Shown: positions 49,967 to 60,321 of the stretch, in pieces
Position numbering within the stretch: the first letter of the stretch is position 1
Layout of the letters: each line of letters opens with the position of its first letter
Assembly (NCBI RefSeq): GCF_009696145.1
Contig: NZ_VUMO01000011.1
Coordinates: 1-61,935, forward strand
Origin: Pseudoramibacter porci
GTDB taxonomy: Bacteria; Bacillota; Clostridia; Eubacteriales; Eubacteriaceae
Length of the DNA: 61,935 nt
Reading direction: 5' to 3'
Notes under the pieces: model-generated
Seen by the model: the letters and a program-made list of their open reading frames with translations, nothing else
What the model was told of the DNA's origin: nothing
Databases searched by the model: none
Made by a program: the position numbers and the translations under genes

Positions 49967-51016
49967 GTGAGTATCATAAAACCGAGAAAGAAAAAAATTC
50001 TGGAAGCCGTAATCAGAGATTACATCAGCACGGCCGAGCCGGTCGGGTCCAGAACGCTGTCGCGGCGGTACGATTTAGGTGTCAGCCCGGCGACGATCCG
50101 GAATGAAATGTCTGATTTGGAAGAAATGGGTTATCTGATGCAGCCACACACCTCCTCCGGCAGAATTCCGACACAAAAAGCTTACCGCTATTATGTGGAC
50201 GAAATCATGCAGATCAAAAAGCTGGCGGAGACGATGCGCCGGGATATCCATCGGGGCTATCTGCAGGCGGGTCAGGAAATCGACACAGCCGTCAATCATA
50301 CGGCGAACGTGCTGTCGCAGCTGACCAATTACACGGCAGTGGTGCTGGCACCGCGGGTGTCGCGGTTCAATTGCAAGCATTTGCAAATCGTACCGCTGAT
50401 TCGCAACCGCGTGCTGGTCGTTATGGTCACAGTCGAAGGGATTGCCCGGAATTTGGAAGTGACTTTGTCCTCGGATGTGGACGACACGATGGCCCTTCGA
50501 ATGTCCAACGTGCTCAACAGTATTTTGAAGAATGTGGCCTTTCAGGACTTTGGGACAGACCTCATCGACAAGATCGGCGATCTGAAACCGATGGAAAGAA
50601 AGCTCCTCGACGAGCTGATCCCGATGATTCGGGATGCGCTGCTCGAATCAGAAACCGATGTGACGGCGAGCGGGTTCAAGAATTTACTGAACTATCCGGA
50701 ATTCAACGATGTCGACAAAATCAAGAATCTTGTCGATGTGGTCGAAGCGAAACCGCTGCTCGCGAAAGTCATGATCAACGGGGCTGAGAAAAAAGATGAG
50801 AACAACCGCGTCATTCACGTCACTATTGGTGATGAAAATGACAACCAGCACCTCAAGGAATTTTCAATCATTACTTCGACCTACGAGCGGGAAGGTGTTC
50901 CGATGGGGGCATTTGGGGTCATTGGTCCGACGCGGATGAATTATTCACAGGTGTCATCCATTCTCGATGCCATTCGAGAGGAATTAAACACCAGCATTAT
51001 GAAATTACTGAAATAG
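49967..51016 (+). CDS. hrcA: Heat-inducible repressor HrcA
   Basis: The protein has about 349 residues. N-terminal winged helix (KKKILEAVIRDYISTAEPVGSR, conserved PVGSRTLS) and GAF-like domain typical of HrcA. It binds CIRCE. The start is unclear: the candidate GTG codons at 49964 and 49967 lie inside the very sequence (AAGGTGGTGA, 49961-49970) that resembles a Shine-Dalgarno site, so a start at a near-cognate ATC or ATA just downstream is possible. Frames that begin at 49907 run through the promoter and CIRCE and are excluded. Confidence 0.88.
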   Translation: MSIIKPRKKKILEAVIRDYISTAEPVGSRTLSRRYDLGVSPATIRNEMSDLEEMGYLMQPHTSSGRIPTQKAYRYYVDEIMQIKKLAETMRRDIHRGYLQAGQEIDTAVNHTANVLSQLTNYTAVVLAPRVSRFNCKHLQIVPLIRNRVLVVMVTVEGIARNLEVTLSSDVDDTMALRMSNVLNSILKNVAFQDFGTDLIDKIGDLKPMERKLLDELIPMIRDALLESETDVTASGFKNLLNYPEFNDVDKIKNLVDVVEAKPLLAKVMINGAEKKDENNRVIHVTIGDENDNQHLKEFSIITSTYEREGVPMGAFGVIGPTRMNYSQVSSILDAIREELNTSIMKLLK

Positions 51017-51052
51017 CTCAAAACAAAGCAGTACAATATCAAAGGTGGGAAT

Positions 51053-51643
51053 ATGGCGGAAGAAGAAAAGAAAACGCAAACCGCAGCGGATGAACCGCAA
51101 AATCAAGACGATTTAGCGGAAAAAGAAGCGGCACATCAGGAAACTGAGATGGATCAGGAACCGAAACAAGAAGAAAAAGAAGCGGCACAAGAAGAAAAAC
51201 AAGACGAGGGCGACCCGAAAGTGAAGGCGCTGACGGATCAGCTGATGCGGCTGCAGGCTGATTTTTCCAATTATAAAAAGCGGACGAGCCGGGAAAAAGC
51301 TGAAATCGCGTCTTACACCACAGAAGAGCTCTTGAAAAAGCTTTTGCCGATTATTGACAACTTGGAAAGAGCTCTTGCAGCGAGTGAAAATGACGATGGA
51401 AGCGAAGAGCTCGCAACCGGCATTAAAATGGTCTACAAAGAATTGATGAAGACGCTTCAGGACGAAGGCCTTCAGGAAATCGAAGCGGAAGGCAAGCCCT
51501 TCGATCCGACTTATCATCATGGCGTCGCCATTGGCAACGAAGACGGCGTAGAAGATCAGGTGATCTTGGACGTCTTCCAAAAAGGCTATATGTACAAAGA
51601 CAAGGTGATTCGGGCGGCAATGGTCCGGATCAATCAGAAATAA
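51053..51643 (+). CDS. grpE: Nucleotide exchange factor GrpE
   Basis: The protein has 196 residues. A long acidic Glu/Gln-rich N-terminus (about 1-60, disordered or coiled), then the GrpE core with LQADFSNYKKRTSRE near 68 and PTYHHGVAI near 155. It releases ADP from DnaK. Second gene of the operon. Confidence 0.94.
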   Translation: MAEEEKKTQTAADEPQNQDDLAEKEAAHQETEMDQEPKQEEKEAAQEEKQDEGDPKVKALTDQLMRLQADFSNYKKRTSREKAEIASYTTEELLKKLLPIIDNLERALAASENDDGSEELATGIKMVYKELMKTLQDEGLQEIEAEGKPFDPTYHHGVAIGNEDGVEDQVILDVFQKGYMYKDKVIRAAMVRINQK

Positions 51644-51691
51644 ATCGTATTTATTAAATTTATGCAAAGCGAAACTCAGGAGGAAAGAGTT

Positions 51692-53554
<1,863 letters not shown>

Positions 53555-53580
53555 TCATCTGCAGACAAATCAACAAAAAG

Positions 53581-53632
53581 AAGGGCAGCTTTCACGAGCT
53601 GCCTTTCTTTGCACCGGCAGAAATGATATAAT
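53581..53632 (+). promoter_or_regulatory. Hairpin and internal promoter between dnaK and dnaJ
   Basis: AGGGCAGCT (about 53582-53590) pairs with AGCTGCCT (about 53597-53604), followed by TTCTTT: a partial terminator. Next comes an extended -10 TGA-TATAAT (53624-53632), so dnaJ has its own start in addition to read-through. Confidence 0.65.
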
Positions 53633-53674
53633 GCGGTGCAGTTTAGAAAGCAAAGCCAAAAGAGGTGACGATCA

Positions 53675-54823
53675 ATGAGTGAAGAAAAACGCGATTATTA
53701 TGAAGTGCTCGGCGTCGATAAAAACGCCAGTGCGGATGAAATCAAGAAAGCTTACCGTAAGCTGGCGATGAAATACCACCCCGACCGCAACCCGGGGAAT
53801 AAAGAAGCAGAAGAAAAATTCAAGGAAATTAACGAAGCCTATGAAGTTTTGAGCGACGAAGACAAACGCCGCAACTACGATCAGTTCGGCCACGCCGGCG
53901 TAGACGGACAGGGCTTTGGCGGATTCGGCGGCGGTTCCGGCTTTGGCGGATTCGGCGGCTTTGACGATATTTTCTCCGACCTGTTCGGCGGCGGTTTTGG
54001 TGGATTTGGCGGCGGCGCTTCCTCCGGCAGACGCGGCCCGGCCCGAGGCGCCGACATGCGCATCAATTTGCGCTTGTCTTTTAAAGATGCCGTTTTCGGA
54101 ACGGAAAAGAAAATCAAGATCAAGCGCCGGGAAGCCTGCTCGGCCTGCGGCGGATCTGGAGCACAGGAAGGCTCACACCCGCACACCTGCGATAAATGCG
54201 GCGGCAGCGGCCAGGTGACCATGCGCCGTCAAACGGCATTCGGCATGATGGCTCAGACCGTGGTTTGCGACAAGTGCCACGGCGAAGGGCAGATCATCGA
54301 CAATCCGTGCCCCCATTGCCACGGCAGCGGTGTGGAAGAAAAGGAACGCACAATCAAAATCACGATCCCGGCGGGCGTCGACAACGATTCGGTGCTGCCG
54401 CTGAGAGGGCAGGGCCATGCCGGATCCAACGGCGGCGCCAGCGGCGACATTCTCGTCTACATCAATGTCCAGGAAGATCCGATTTTCAAGCGCAGGGGCG
54501 ACGATATATACGTTGAATTGCCGATTTCCTTTATGCAGGCGGCTCTGGGTGACAATATCGAAGTGCCGACCATTGACGGCAAGGTCAAGATGAAGATTCC
54601 GGAAGGCACGCAGACCGGTAAGGAATTCAGAATGCGCGGCAAGGGCGTGAAGAACGTCAACGGCTACGGCCGCGGCGACCAATACGTCACCATCCGCGTG
54701 GAAACCCCGCAGAAATTGACCCGCAAGCAAAAGGAATTGATGCGGAAGTTCGGGGAATCCCTGACGAATAAAAATCATCAGAAGGGCACATCCTTCTGGG
54801 ATCGCGTAAAGGGCGCGATGTAA
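53675..54823 (+). CDS. dnaJ: Co-chaperone DnaJ (Hsp40)
   Basis: The protein has 382 residues. J domain with HPD near 32, a Gly/Phe-rich linker (about 75-120), four zinc CxxCxGxG repeats ([32 protein letters not shown]) and the C-terminal substrate domain. It stimulates DnaK ATPase. The long Gly/Phe-rich section is typical. Confidence 0.96.
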   Translation: MSEEKRDYYEVLGVDKNASADEIKKAYRKLAMKYHPDRNPGNKEAEEKFKEINEAYEVLSDEDKRRNYDQFGHAGVDGQGFGGFGGGSGFGGFGGFDDIFSDLFGGGFGGFGGGASSGRRGPARGADMRINLRLSFKDAVFGTEKKIKIKRREACSACGGSGAQEGSHPHTCDKCGGSGQVTMRRQTAFGMMAQTVVCDKCHGEGQIIDNPCPHCHGSGVEEKERTIKITIPAGVDNDSVLPLRGQGHAGSNGGASGDILVYINVQEDPIFKRRGDDIYVELPISFMQAALGDNIEVPTIDGKVKMKIPEGTQTGKEFRMRGKGVKNVNGYGRGDQYVTIRVETPQKLTRKQKELMRKFGESLTNKNHQKGTSFWDRVKGAM

Positions 54824-54846
54824 GTTTCAGCTTGTAAAAATTCGAA

Positions 54847-54875
54847 GAATGCCTCTGACGGCATTCTTTTTTATT
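54847..54875 (+). terminator. Intrinsic terminator of the heat-shock operon
   Basis: GAATGCC (54847-54853), loop TCTGAC, GGCATTC (54860-54866), followed by TTTTTTATTTT. Confidence 0.9.
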
Positions 54876-54919
54876 TTCTCAATTTTAAAAACCTTTTCAT
54901 CTAAATTTGACTGAGATTA

Positions 54920-54948
54920 TTGACGGCATTAGGCCATTTTGTTAGAAT
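54920..54948 (+). promoter_or_regulatory. Promoter of pgi-glcK-pfkA
   Basis: -35 TTGACG (54920-54925), 17-bp spacer, -10 TAGAAT (54943-54948). AAGGAG ribosome binding site before the ATG at 55010. Confidence 0.75.
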
Positions 54949-55009
54949 GAATATGTTAACAAGTGTATGCTTAATCGAAAAAATATGGATAGACAAGGAG
55001 AGCAATATT

Positions 55010-56362
55010 ATGGAACAGATTCAATTTGACGCCAGCCGTGTGAAGGATTTTGTCCGCGATCACGAATTGGAACAGATCAAGGCCCAGGCCGAAACCGCTC
55101 GCAAAACTTTAATTGAAGGCACCGGCGCCGGAAACGATTTCCTCGGCTGGATCGATCTGCCGGTGGATTACGACAAAGAAGAATACGCCCGCATCAAAGC
55201 GGCAGCAGAAAAAATCCGAAAGGATTCCGACGTTCTGGTGGTCATTGGGATCGGGGGGTCTTACCTCGGCGCCAGAGCGGCTATTGATTATCTAAAGCCG
55301 AATTTCTACAATCAACAGCCAAGGGATATCGTTGACGCGCCGGAAATTTATTTCGCCGGCAACAGCATCAGCGGGGCGTACCTCAACGATTTGCTCGCTT
55401 TAATCGGCGACCGCGATTTCTCGGTCAACATCATCTCCAAATCCGGGACGACGACAGAACCGTCCATCGCTTTCCGCGTTTTTAAAGCAAAACTGGAAGC
55501 CAAATACGGAAAGGAAGAAGCTGCGAAGCGCATTTACGCGACGACGGACAAGGCCCGCGGCGCGTTAAAAACCGAAGCCGACGAAGCCGGCTACGAAAGC
55601 TTTGTCATTCCAGACAATATCGGCGGCCGCTTCTCCGTGCTCACGGCGGTGGGACTGCTGCCGATCGCGGTGTCCGGCGCGGATCTCGACGCTCTGATGG
55701 CCGGGGCGCAGGCCATGCGCGACAGCGTCAAGACCACACCCTTTGAAGACAATCCGGCGATGCAGTACGCGGCGTTTCGCAATATTTTCAGAAATAAAGG
55801 CAGACAAATCGAAATCCTCGCGAACTACGAACCGGCGCTGCACAACATTTCCGAATGGTGGAAACAACTATACGGTGAATCTGAAGGCAAGGACGGCAAG
55901 GGGCTCTACCCGGCGTCTTACGACTTGTCGACCGACCTGCATTCCCTGGGGCAATTTGTTCAGGATGGCAATAACATCCTTTTTGAAACAGTGCTCGATG
56001 TTGAAAAGCCCATGTCCGATGTGACGATTCAGGAAGATCCGGAAAATTTGGACGGATTGAACTTCCTGGCAGGCAAAAAAATGGACGACGTCAACAAAAA
56101 CGCGATGATGGGTACGATGCTGGCCCATACGGACGGCCAGGTCCCGAATTTGATGATCAAGATTCCGGCTCGAGACGAAAATTCCCTCGGCCAGCTGTTC
56201 TATTTCTTTGAATTCGCAGTGGGCGTCAGCGGCTACCTCTTGGGCGTCAACCCGTTCAACCAGCCGGGTGTCGAAGCCTACAAAAAGAACATGTTTGCGC
56301 TCCTCGGAAAACCAGGTTTCGAAGAACAGGCTGAAATTTTAAAGAAACGGCTGTCTGAATAA
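55010..56362 (+). CDS. pgi: Glucose-6-phosphate isomerase
   Basis: The protein has 450 residues from the ATG at 55010. SIS-fold enzyme with [14 protein letters not shown] near 80, [14 protein letters not shown] near 145 and [16 protein letters not shown] near 285. It interconverts glucose-6-P and fructose-6-P. First gene of an upper-glycolysis operon. Confidence 0.95.
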   Translation: MEQIQFDASRVKDFVRDHELEQIKAQAETARKTLIEGTGAGNDFLGWIDLPVDYDKEEYARIKAAAEKIRKDSDVLVVIGIGGSYLGARAAIDYLKPNFYNQQPRDIVDAPEIYFAGNSISGAYLNDLLALIGDRDFSVNIISKSGTTTEPSIAFRVFKAKLEAKYGKEEAAKRIYATTDKARGALKTEADEAGYESFVIPDNIGGRFSVLTAVGLLPIAVSGADLDALMAGAQAMRDSVKTTPFEDNPAMQYAAFRNIFRNKGRQIEILANYEPALHNISEWWKQLYGESEGKDGKGLYPASYDLSTDLHSLGQFVQDGNNILFETVLDVEKPMSDVTIQEDPENLDGLNFLAGKKMDDVNKNAMMGTMLAHTDGQVPNLMIKIPARDENSLGQLFYFFEFAVGVSGYLLGVNPFNQPGVEAYKKNMFALLGKPGFEEQAEILKKRLSE

Positions 56363-56423
56363 TCCTCGGCGGCAATTGTAAAGGAAAATAGCCTCCAATG
56401 GGGGCGACAAAAGGGAGAATGAA

Positions 56424-57389
56424 ATGAAACCTTACGCTTTCGGTGTGGATATTGGGGGGACATCGATTAAAATCGGACTGGCAAAGACATCGGGATGGCT
56501 TTTCGAAACGCGAAAAATCGGAACCCCTTCAGATCTTTCGGCAGAATCCTTCTTACTCAGCATTTCGGAAGTGATCAAACAGCGCATTCACGCGCGCGGC
56601 TTGAAGGCTGCCGATTTCGCCGGGATCGGGGTTGGTGTCCCCGGTCCGGTGGACGAAAAGGGCGTGGTCCACGGCTGCCCTAATCTCGGCTGGAGCGAGG
56701 TGGACGTGAAAGGGATCCTGTCGCGCGCTCTGGATATCCCGGTGCAGGTCGGTAACGACGCCAATGTCGCAGCCCTCGGCGAAATGTGGCAGGGCGGCGG
56801 CAAGGGCTTTTCCAATCTTGTGATGGTGACCCTGGGCACGGGGGTTGGCGGCGGCGTGATTGTCGACCAGCATATCGTGTGCGGGCAGTACGGATCCGCC
56901 GGCGAAATCGGCCACCTGCACGTGTCAGACACCGAAAGCGAACCCTGCGGCTGCAGCAATTTTGGCTGTCTGGAGCAGTACGCCTCAGCCACGGGGATTG
57001 TTCGAACGGCATCCCGCCTTTTGTGCGTCCATCCAGACGTCCCTTCGATCCTCAGGAAGGCGGCGCCCCTTGACGCGAAAATCGTCTGCGACGGTGCGCG
57101 GGCGGGCGATGCGCTGGCCACCTCAGCCGTCGAATCGGCTATGGATCAGCTGGGAAAAGCCCTGGCGATGGTTTCCTGCGTGGTCGATCCGGAGGCTTAT
57201 GTGATCGGCGGCGGCGTCTCTCTTGCGTCCGACGTGCTCATGCCGCCGCTGAAGAAGGCATACAGGCGGTACGCCTTTCCTTCATCGCGGCACACCGCTT
57301 TTAAGCAGGCGGTTTTAGGGAATCAGGCAGGCATCATCGGCGGCATCAAGCTCGCGGTGGCGGATGCTAAAGGAAATAAGGAGAAATAA
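56424..57389 (+). CDS. glcK: ROK family glucokinase
   Basis: The protein has 321 residues. ATP motif DIGGTSIKIGLA near 9, the GEIGHLHV glucose-site histidine near 164 and the zinc motif C-x-C-x4-C-x4-C-like CGCSNFGCLEQ near 175 are intact, so it is a kinase and not a ROK repressor (no HTH). It phosphorylates glucose. The stop is one base before the pfkA start. Confidence 0.92.
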   Translation: MKPYAFGVDIGGTSIKIGLAKTSGWLFETRKIGTPSDLSAESFLLSISEVIKQRIHARGLKAADFAGIGVGVPGPVDEKGVVHGCPNLGWSEVDVKGILSRALDIPVQVGNDANVAALGEMWQGGGKGFSNLVMVTLGTGVGGGVIVDQHIVCGQYGSAGEIGHLHVSDTESEPCGCSNFGCLEQYASATGIVRTASRLLCVHPDVPSILRKAAPLDAKIVCDGARAGDALATSAVESAMDQLGKALAMVSCVVDPEAYVIGGGVSLASDVLMPPLKKAYRRYAFPSSRHTAFKQAVLGNQAGIIGGIKLAVADAKGNKEK

Positions 57390-57390
57390 A

Positions 57391-58356
57391 ATGACGGTTA
57401 ATCGAATAGGCGTTTTGACGAGCGGCGGCGATGCGCCGGGGATGAATGCTGCGATTCGCGCGATTGTACGAACCGCAGTCTACAACGACATTCAAGTTTA
57501 CGGCATCGAAGAGGGATTTTTCGGTCTGAACGAAGAAAAATTCAGACCGCTCACCAGCCGCAGTGTGGCCAATATCATCGACCGGGGCGGTACCATTTTG
57601 CAAACCTCCCGCTCGGCATTTTTCAAGACGCCGGCTGGCGTCAAACACGCGGCGAATAAAATCAAAGACTACAATCTCGACGCGCTGGTTGTCATTGGCG
57701 GCGAAGGCTCGATGAAAGGCGCCAAGGCGCTCAGCGATCTCGGCGTCAACGTCGTCGTGATTCCGGGCACCATTGACAACGACATCGGCGCGACGGATTA
57801 CACCATTGGCTTTGACACGGCGGTATCCACAGCGATCGATGCGATCAGCAAAATCAGAGACACGTCCTTCTCTCACAATCGGATGAATATTGTCCAGGTG
57901 ATGGGACGGCACTGCGGTGACATCGCGATGTACGCGGGGCTGGCCTGCGGCGCCAAGGCGCTGATCATTCCGGAAAAGGATGTGCCCCTCGAAGAGATCT
58001 GCGCGAAGCTGATCGAAGGTCACGAAAGGGGCAAGCTGCACAGTATCATTATGCTGGCTGAAGGCTGCGGCCACTACCGGGATTACGTCCCGAAAATTCA
58101 GGAGCTGACCGGCGTTGAAACCAAGGGGACAAACCTGGGCTACATTCAGCGTGGCGGCGCGCCGAGCCATTTTGACAGACGTCTCGCCAGCTACATGGGC
58201 TTTCAGGCAGTGCAGGCGATCATGAAAGGCGATGTCAATTCGATGGTCGTGACCAAAAATGGAAAATTCCAAGTCATTCCCCTTGACGAAGCGATCGACA
58301 CGCCAAAGGTGTTCGATGAAGCCATGTACCACATGATTCAGGTGCTTTCCATTTAA
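57391..58356 (+). CDS. pfkA: 6-phosphofructokinase
   Basis: The protein has 321 residues from the ATG at 57391. GGDAPG (12-17), GTIDND (126-131) with the catalytic Asp, and MGRHCG near 170. The ATP/Mg loop reads GGEGS (103-107); ATP-dependent enzymes usually have GGDGS and pyrophosphate enzymes GGDDS, so the Gly typical of ATP use is kept but the first Asp is Glu. Commits fructose-6-P to glycolysis. Confidence 0.92.
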   Translation: MTVNRIGVLTSGGDAPGMNAAIRAIVRTAVYNDIQVYGIEEGFFGLNEEKFRPLTSRSVANIIDRGGTILQTSRSAFFKTPAGVKHAANKIKDYNLDALVVIGGEGSMKGAKALSDLGVNVVVIPGTIDNDIGATDYTIGFDTAVSTAIDAISKIRDTSFSHNRMNIVQVMGRHCGDIAMYAGLACGAKALIIPEKDVPLEEICAKLIEGHERGKLHSIIMLAEGCGHYRDYVPKIQELTGVETKGTNLGYIQRGGAPSHFDRRLASYMGFQAVQAIMKGDVNSMVVTKNGKFQVIPLDEAIDTPKVFDEAMYHMIQVLSI

Positions 58357-58397
58357 AGTTCAAAAATTGATTTTAAACAGGCAAAGCCTGCGTTCAG

Positions 58398-58425
58398 CGG
58401 ATCCGGTTGCGGGTCCGTTTTTTTT
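58398..58425 (+). terminator. Intrinsic terminator after pfkA
   Basis: CGGATCCG (58398-58405), loop GTTG, CGGGTCCG (58410-58417), T-run after it. Confidence 0.85.
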
Positions 58426-58552
58426 GTGCACAGACCGATGCTCACTTATACACAAAATTATCCACAATCTTTTTGCGGTCAACAAAGCATCGCGACATTC
58501 TGTCCACAGTTATACACAATTCGGAAAGGATTTTTCAACAAGTTGTGGACAG
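58424..58552. promoter_or_regulatory. Cluster of DnaA boxes
   Basis: Between pfkA and the next gene there are: TTATACACA (58446-58454), the perfect consensus TTATCCACA (58458-58466), CTGTCCACA (58500-58508), TTATACACA (58510-58518) and, inverted, TGTGGACAG (58544-58552); TTGTGCACA at 58424-58432 is a sixth, weaker match. An AT-rich stretch follows at about 58580-58606. It may titrate DnaA, regulate the downstream promoter, or belong to an origin. Confidence 0.7.
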
Positions 58553-58622
58553 GGGATAAGATTCTTGTGCTCAGGGCTGCTTTTTGATAAAATAAAAATA
58601 TTATTGAAGAGAGGATGACAGA

Positions 58623-60086
58623 ATGGATCGAAATAAAAAAATTCTGATTGCGGCCTGTGCGGTGGCGATCGCGCTCATTATTGTGGTCGGCATCCTTCTG
58701 GCCATGTTCGGAAGAGATAAGACCCCGTTGAGTGAACGCACGCTCCATTTATCAGTCAATGGCTGCGATATTGAAGTTCCGCTGAAGAAAAACAACGTGA
58801 CGGTCAATGCGCCGTCTTTAGCAGTTGGGGAGAACACCTTTGAAGTACTGGGCTATCCGGGCGGTACGGTCAAGGCCAACGGCAAGACCGTCAAAGTCGG
58901 CAACACCTCGACGATTAAGGTTGACGCCATCTCATCGGAAAATCAGATTGTCATCACGGTCCGCAACGTCAAAGACAGCCGAACGGTTAACCTTCGCACC
59001 TACTCGACGCGCCTGCCCAAGCTGCGCACCATCGGAAAAGGCGTGAAAGGCGGACAGTACCTCGTCACCGAGGCGGACCGGCCGGTCATGTACGCGCTGG
59101 ACGATACAGGCGAAATCATCTGGTACAAGGCGCTGTCGGCCAAATCGAAAACCCGTTTCTCCGATTTCAAATGTCATCAGACGAAAAGCGGCGTTTATTA
59201 TTCATATCAGGTCGTCAATGCAGATGCTGATAATTTTGGCATCGCGGACTACCGTCCGGGCAAGCGGGTCATCATGGACGACAAGTTTAAAATTTTGACC
59301 GGCGACGCCGGCATCACCGCCTACAAAAAGGATAAAAGCATCGATTGGGACCAGGCGGGAACGGCGATCGACGGCAATGCCTTCGAGATGCTGTCGCGCC
59401 ATAATACCTTCGCGGTGTACTGCAAGCCGACCCGGGTGACGAACATGCCCGACGGCATCACAGCGCACAAAAATACGACTGTCGCGGCGGTCGTTGTGCA
59501 AAACGCCGGGCGCACCCACGTCAGCTGGGAATGGAACAGTGCCGATGTGGCGCGGCTGTACAGCGATTCGGCCGCCGGCAACGATTATTCGAGCGACGAC
59601 ATTCAGGATTATTTAAATCCGTCGGCGATGGTCGTCGATCCGACGGATGACAACCTGATTCTCTCTTTTAAAAATGCGAATTGCCTCGTAAAAATTGACA
59701 GCAAAACCGGAAAAATGATGTGGACTCTCGGCGGCAAGTCCGACGAATTTGGGTTGAAAGACAGCCAGAAATTCGCGGGCCAGACCGACGTTCAGGTGTC
59801 GGCGGAGGGCACGCTCACCATTACGCAGCCGGGCAAAATAACGGTCCTCAAACTCGACGAAGCCAATAAGGCTGTTGCGTCGATTAGAACGAGAAATATC
59901 GACAATGCGGTCGGCGCCAATCTCATGAACGCAGACAGCGGCGAGCTCTGCGTCGGGAAAAACGGCAGCGTGCTCATCGAAGAACGAAATGTCGACGGGG
60001 GCGAAGTGAAAAACGCTCTGCAAATCAAAACGACGACGCCGCACAGCATCGCGTCGGTGCGTTTTGTGCCCGCTCAGGCGGATTAA
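58623..60086 (+). CDS. Membrane-anchored arylsulfotransferase-like beta-propeller protein
   Basis: The protein has 487 residues. N-terminal membrane helix (about 7-29), then an extracellular part: a small all-beta domain (about 40-135) and a propeller-like region (about 140-480) with the ASST-family segments DYLNPSAMVVDPTDDNLILS and GKMMWTLGGKSDEF near 365. The family histidine-aspartate pair is not seen; FAGQTDVQV lies where GQHD would be expected. Enzyme activity is therefore doubtful. Its promoter region overlaps or follows the DnaA boxes. Confidence 0.7.
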   Translation: MDRNKKILIAACAVAIALIIVVGILLAMFGRDKTPLSERTLHLSVNGCDIEVPLKKNNVTVNAPSLAVGENTFEVLGYPGGTVKANGKTVKVGNTSTIKVDAISSENQIVITVRNVKDSRTVNLRTYSTRLPKLRTIGKGVKGGQYLVTEADRPVMYALDDTGEIIWYKALSAKSKTRFSDFKCHQTKSGVYYSYQVVNADADNFGIADYRPGKRVIMDDKFKILTGDAGITAYKKDKSIDWDQAGTAIDGNAFEMLSRHNTFAVYCKPTRVTNMPDGITAHKNTTVAAVVVQNAGRTHVSWEWNSADVARLYSDSAAGNDYSSDDIQDYLNPSAMVVDPTDDNLILSFKNANCLVKIDSKTGKMMWTLGGKSDEFGLKDSQKFAGQTDVQVSAEGTLTITQPGKITVLKLDEANKAVASIRTRNIDNAVGANLMNADSGELCVGKNGSVLIEERNVDGGEVKNALQIKTTTPHSIASVRFVPAQAD

Positions 60087-60100
60087 AGGCTAGAGTGTCA

Positions 60101-60126
60101 AAAGGATCCAATCGGGTCCTTTTTTT
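60101..60126 (+). terminator. Intrinsic terminator after the propeller gene
   Basis: AAAGGATCC (60101-60109), loop AATC, GGGTCCTTT (60114-60122), then T. Confidence 0.88.
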
Positions 60127-60141
60127 GTGCGTTAAATTATC

Positions 60142-60170
60142 TTGCCATGACTTTAAGTTTGTGTTAAGCT
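60142..60170 (+). promoter_or_regulatory. Promoter of the glycine riboswitch-symporter unit
   Basis: TTGCCA (60142-60147), 17-bp spacer, TAAGCT (60165-60170) in an extended TGT context. It would start the transcript just ahead of the aptamer. Confidence 0.5.
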
Positions 60171-60192
60171 TTAAAGGCAATGTTGATTGCAA

Positions 60193-60268
60193 CTCTGGAG
60201 AGTTCCAATTTGGGCGCCGAAGGTGTAAGCATCGATTTCGATGTGATCTCTCAGGCAAAAGGACAGAG
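60193..60268 (+). ncRNA. Glycine riboswitch, single aptamer
   Basis: The conserved core is present: CTCTGGAGAG at the start, GGCGCCGAAGG in the middle, and CTCTCAGGCAAAAGGACAGAG at the end; CTCTG (60193-60197) pairs with CAGAG (60264-60268) as P1. Only one aptamer is seen, in contrast to the common tandem form. It precedes a glycine/alanine symporter by about 50 nt. There is no clear terminator between aptamer and start, so it may act on translation. Confidence 0.93.
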
Positions 60269-60321
60269 GTAAGTTTTTACTTCGTCTTGACTCTCACATT
60301 TTTACATGTAGAGGAGGACAC

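Noticed and set aside
57367-58332. 321-codon open frame antisense to pfkA
   Set aside because: It mirrors a well-conserved gene, has no recognisable protein family and no ribosome binding site; long antisense frames are common in high-GC genes.
58424-58606. Chromosomal replication origin
   Set aside because: No dnaA, dnaN, rpmH or gidA genes are nearby, so only a DnaA box cluster is claimed.
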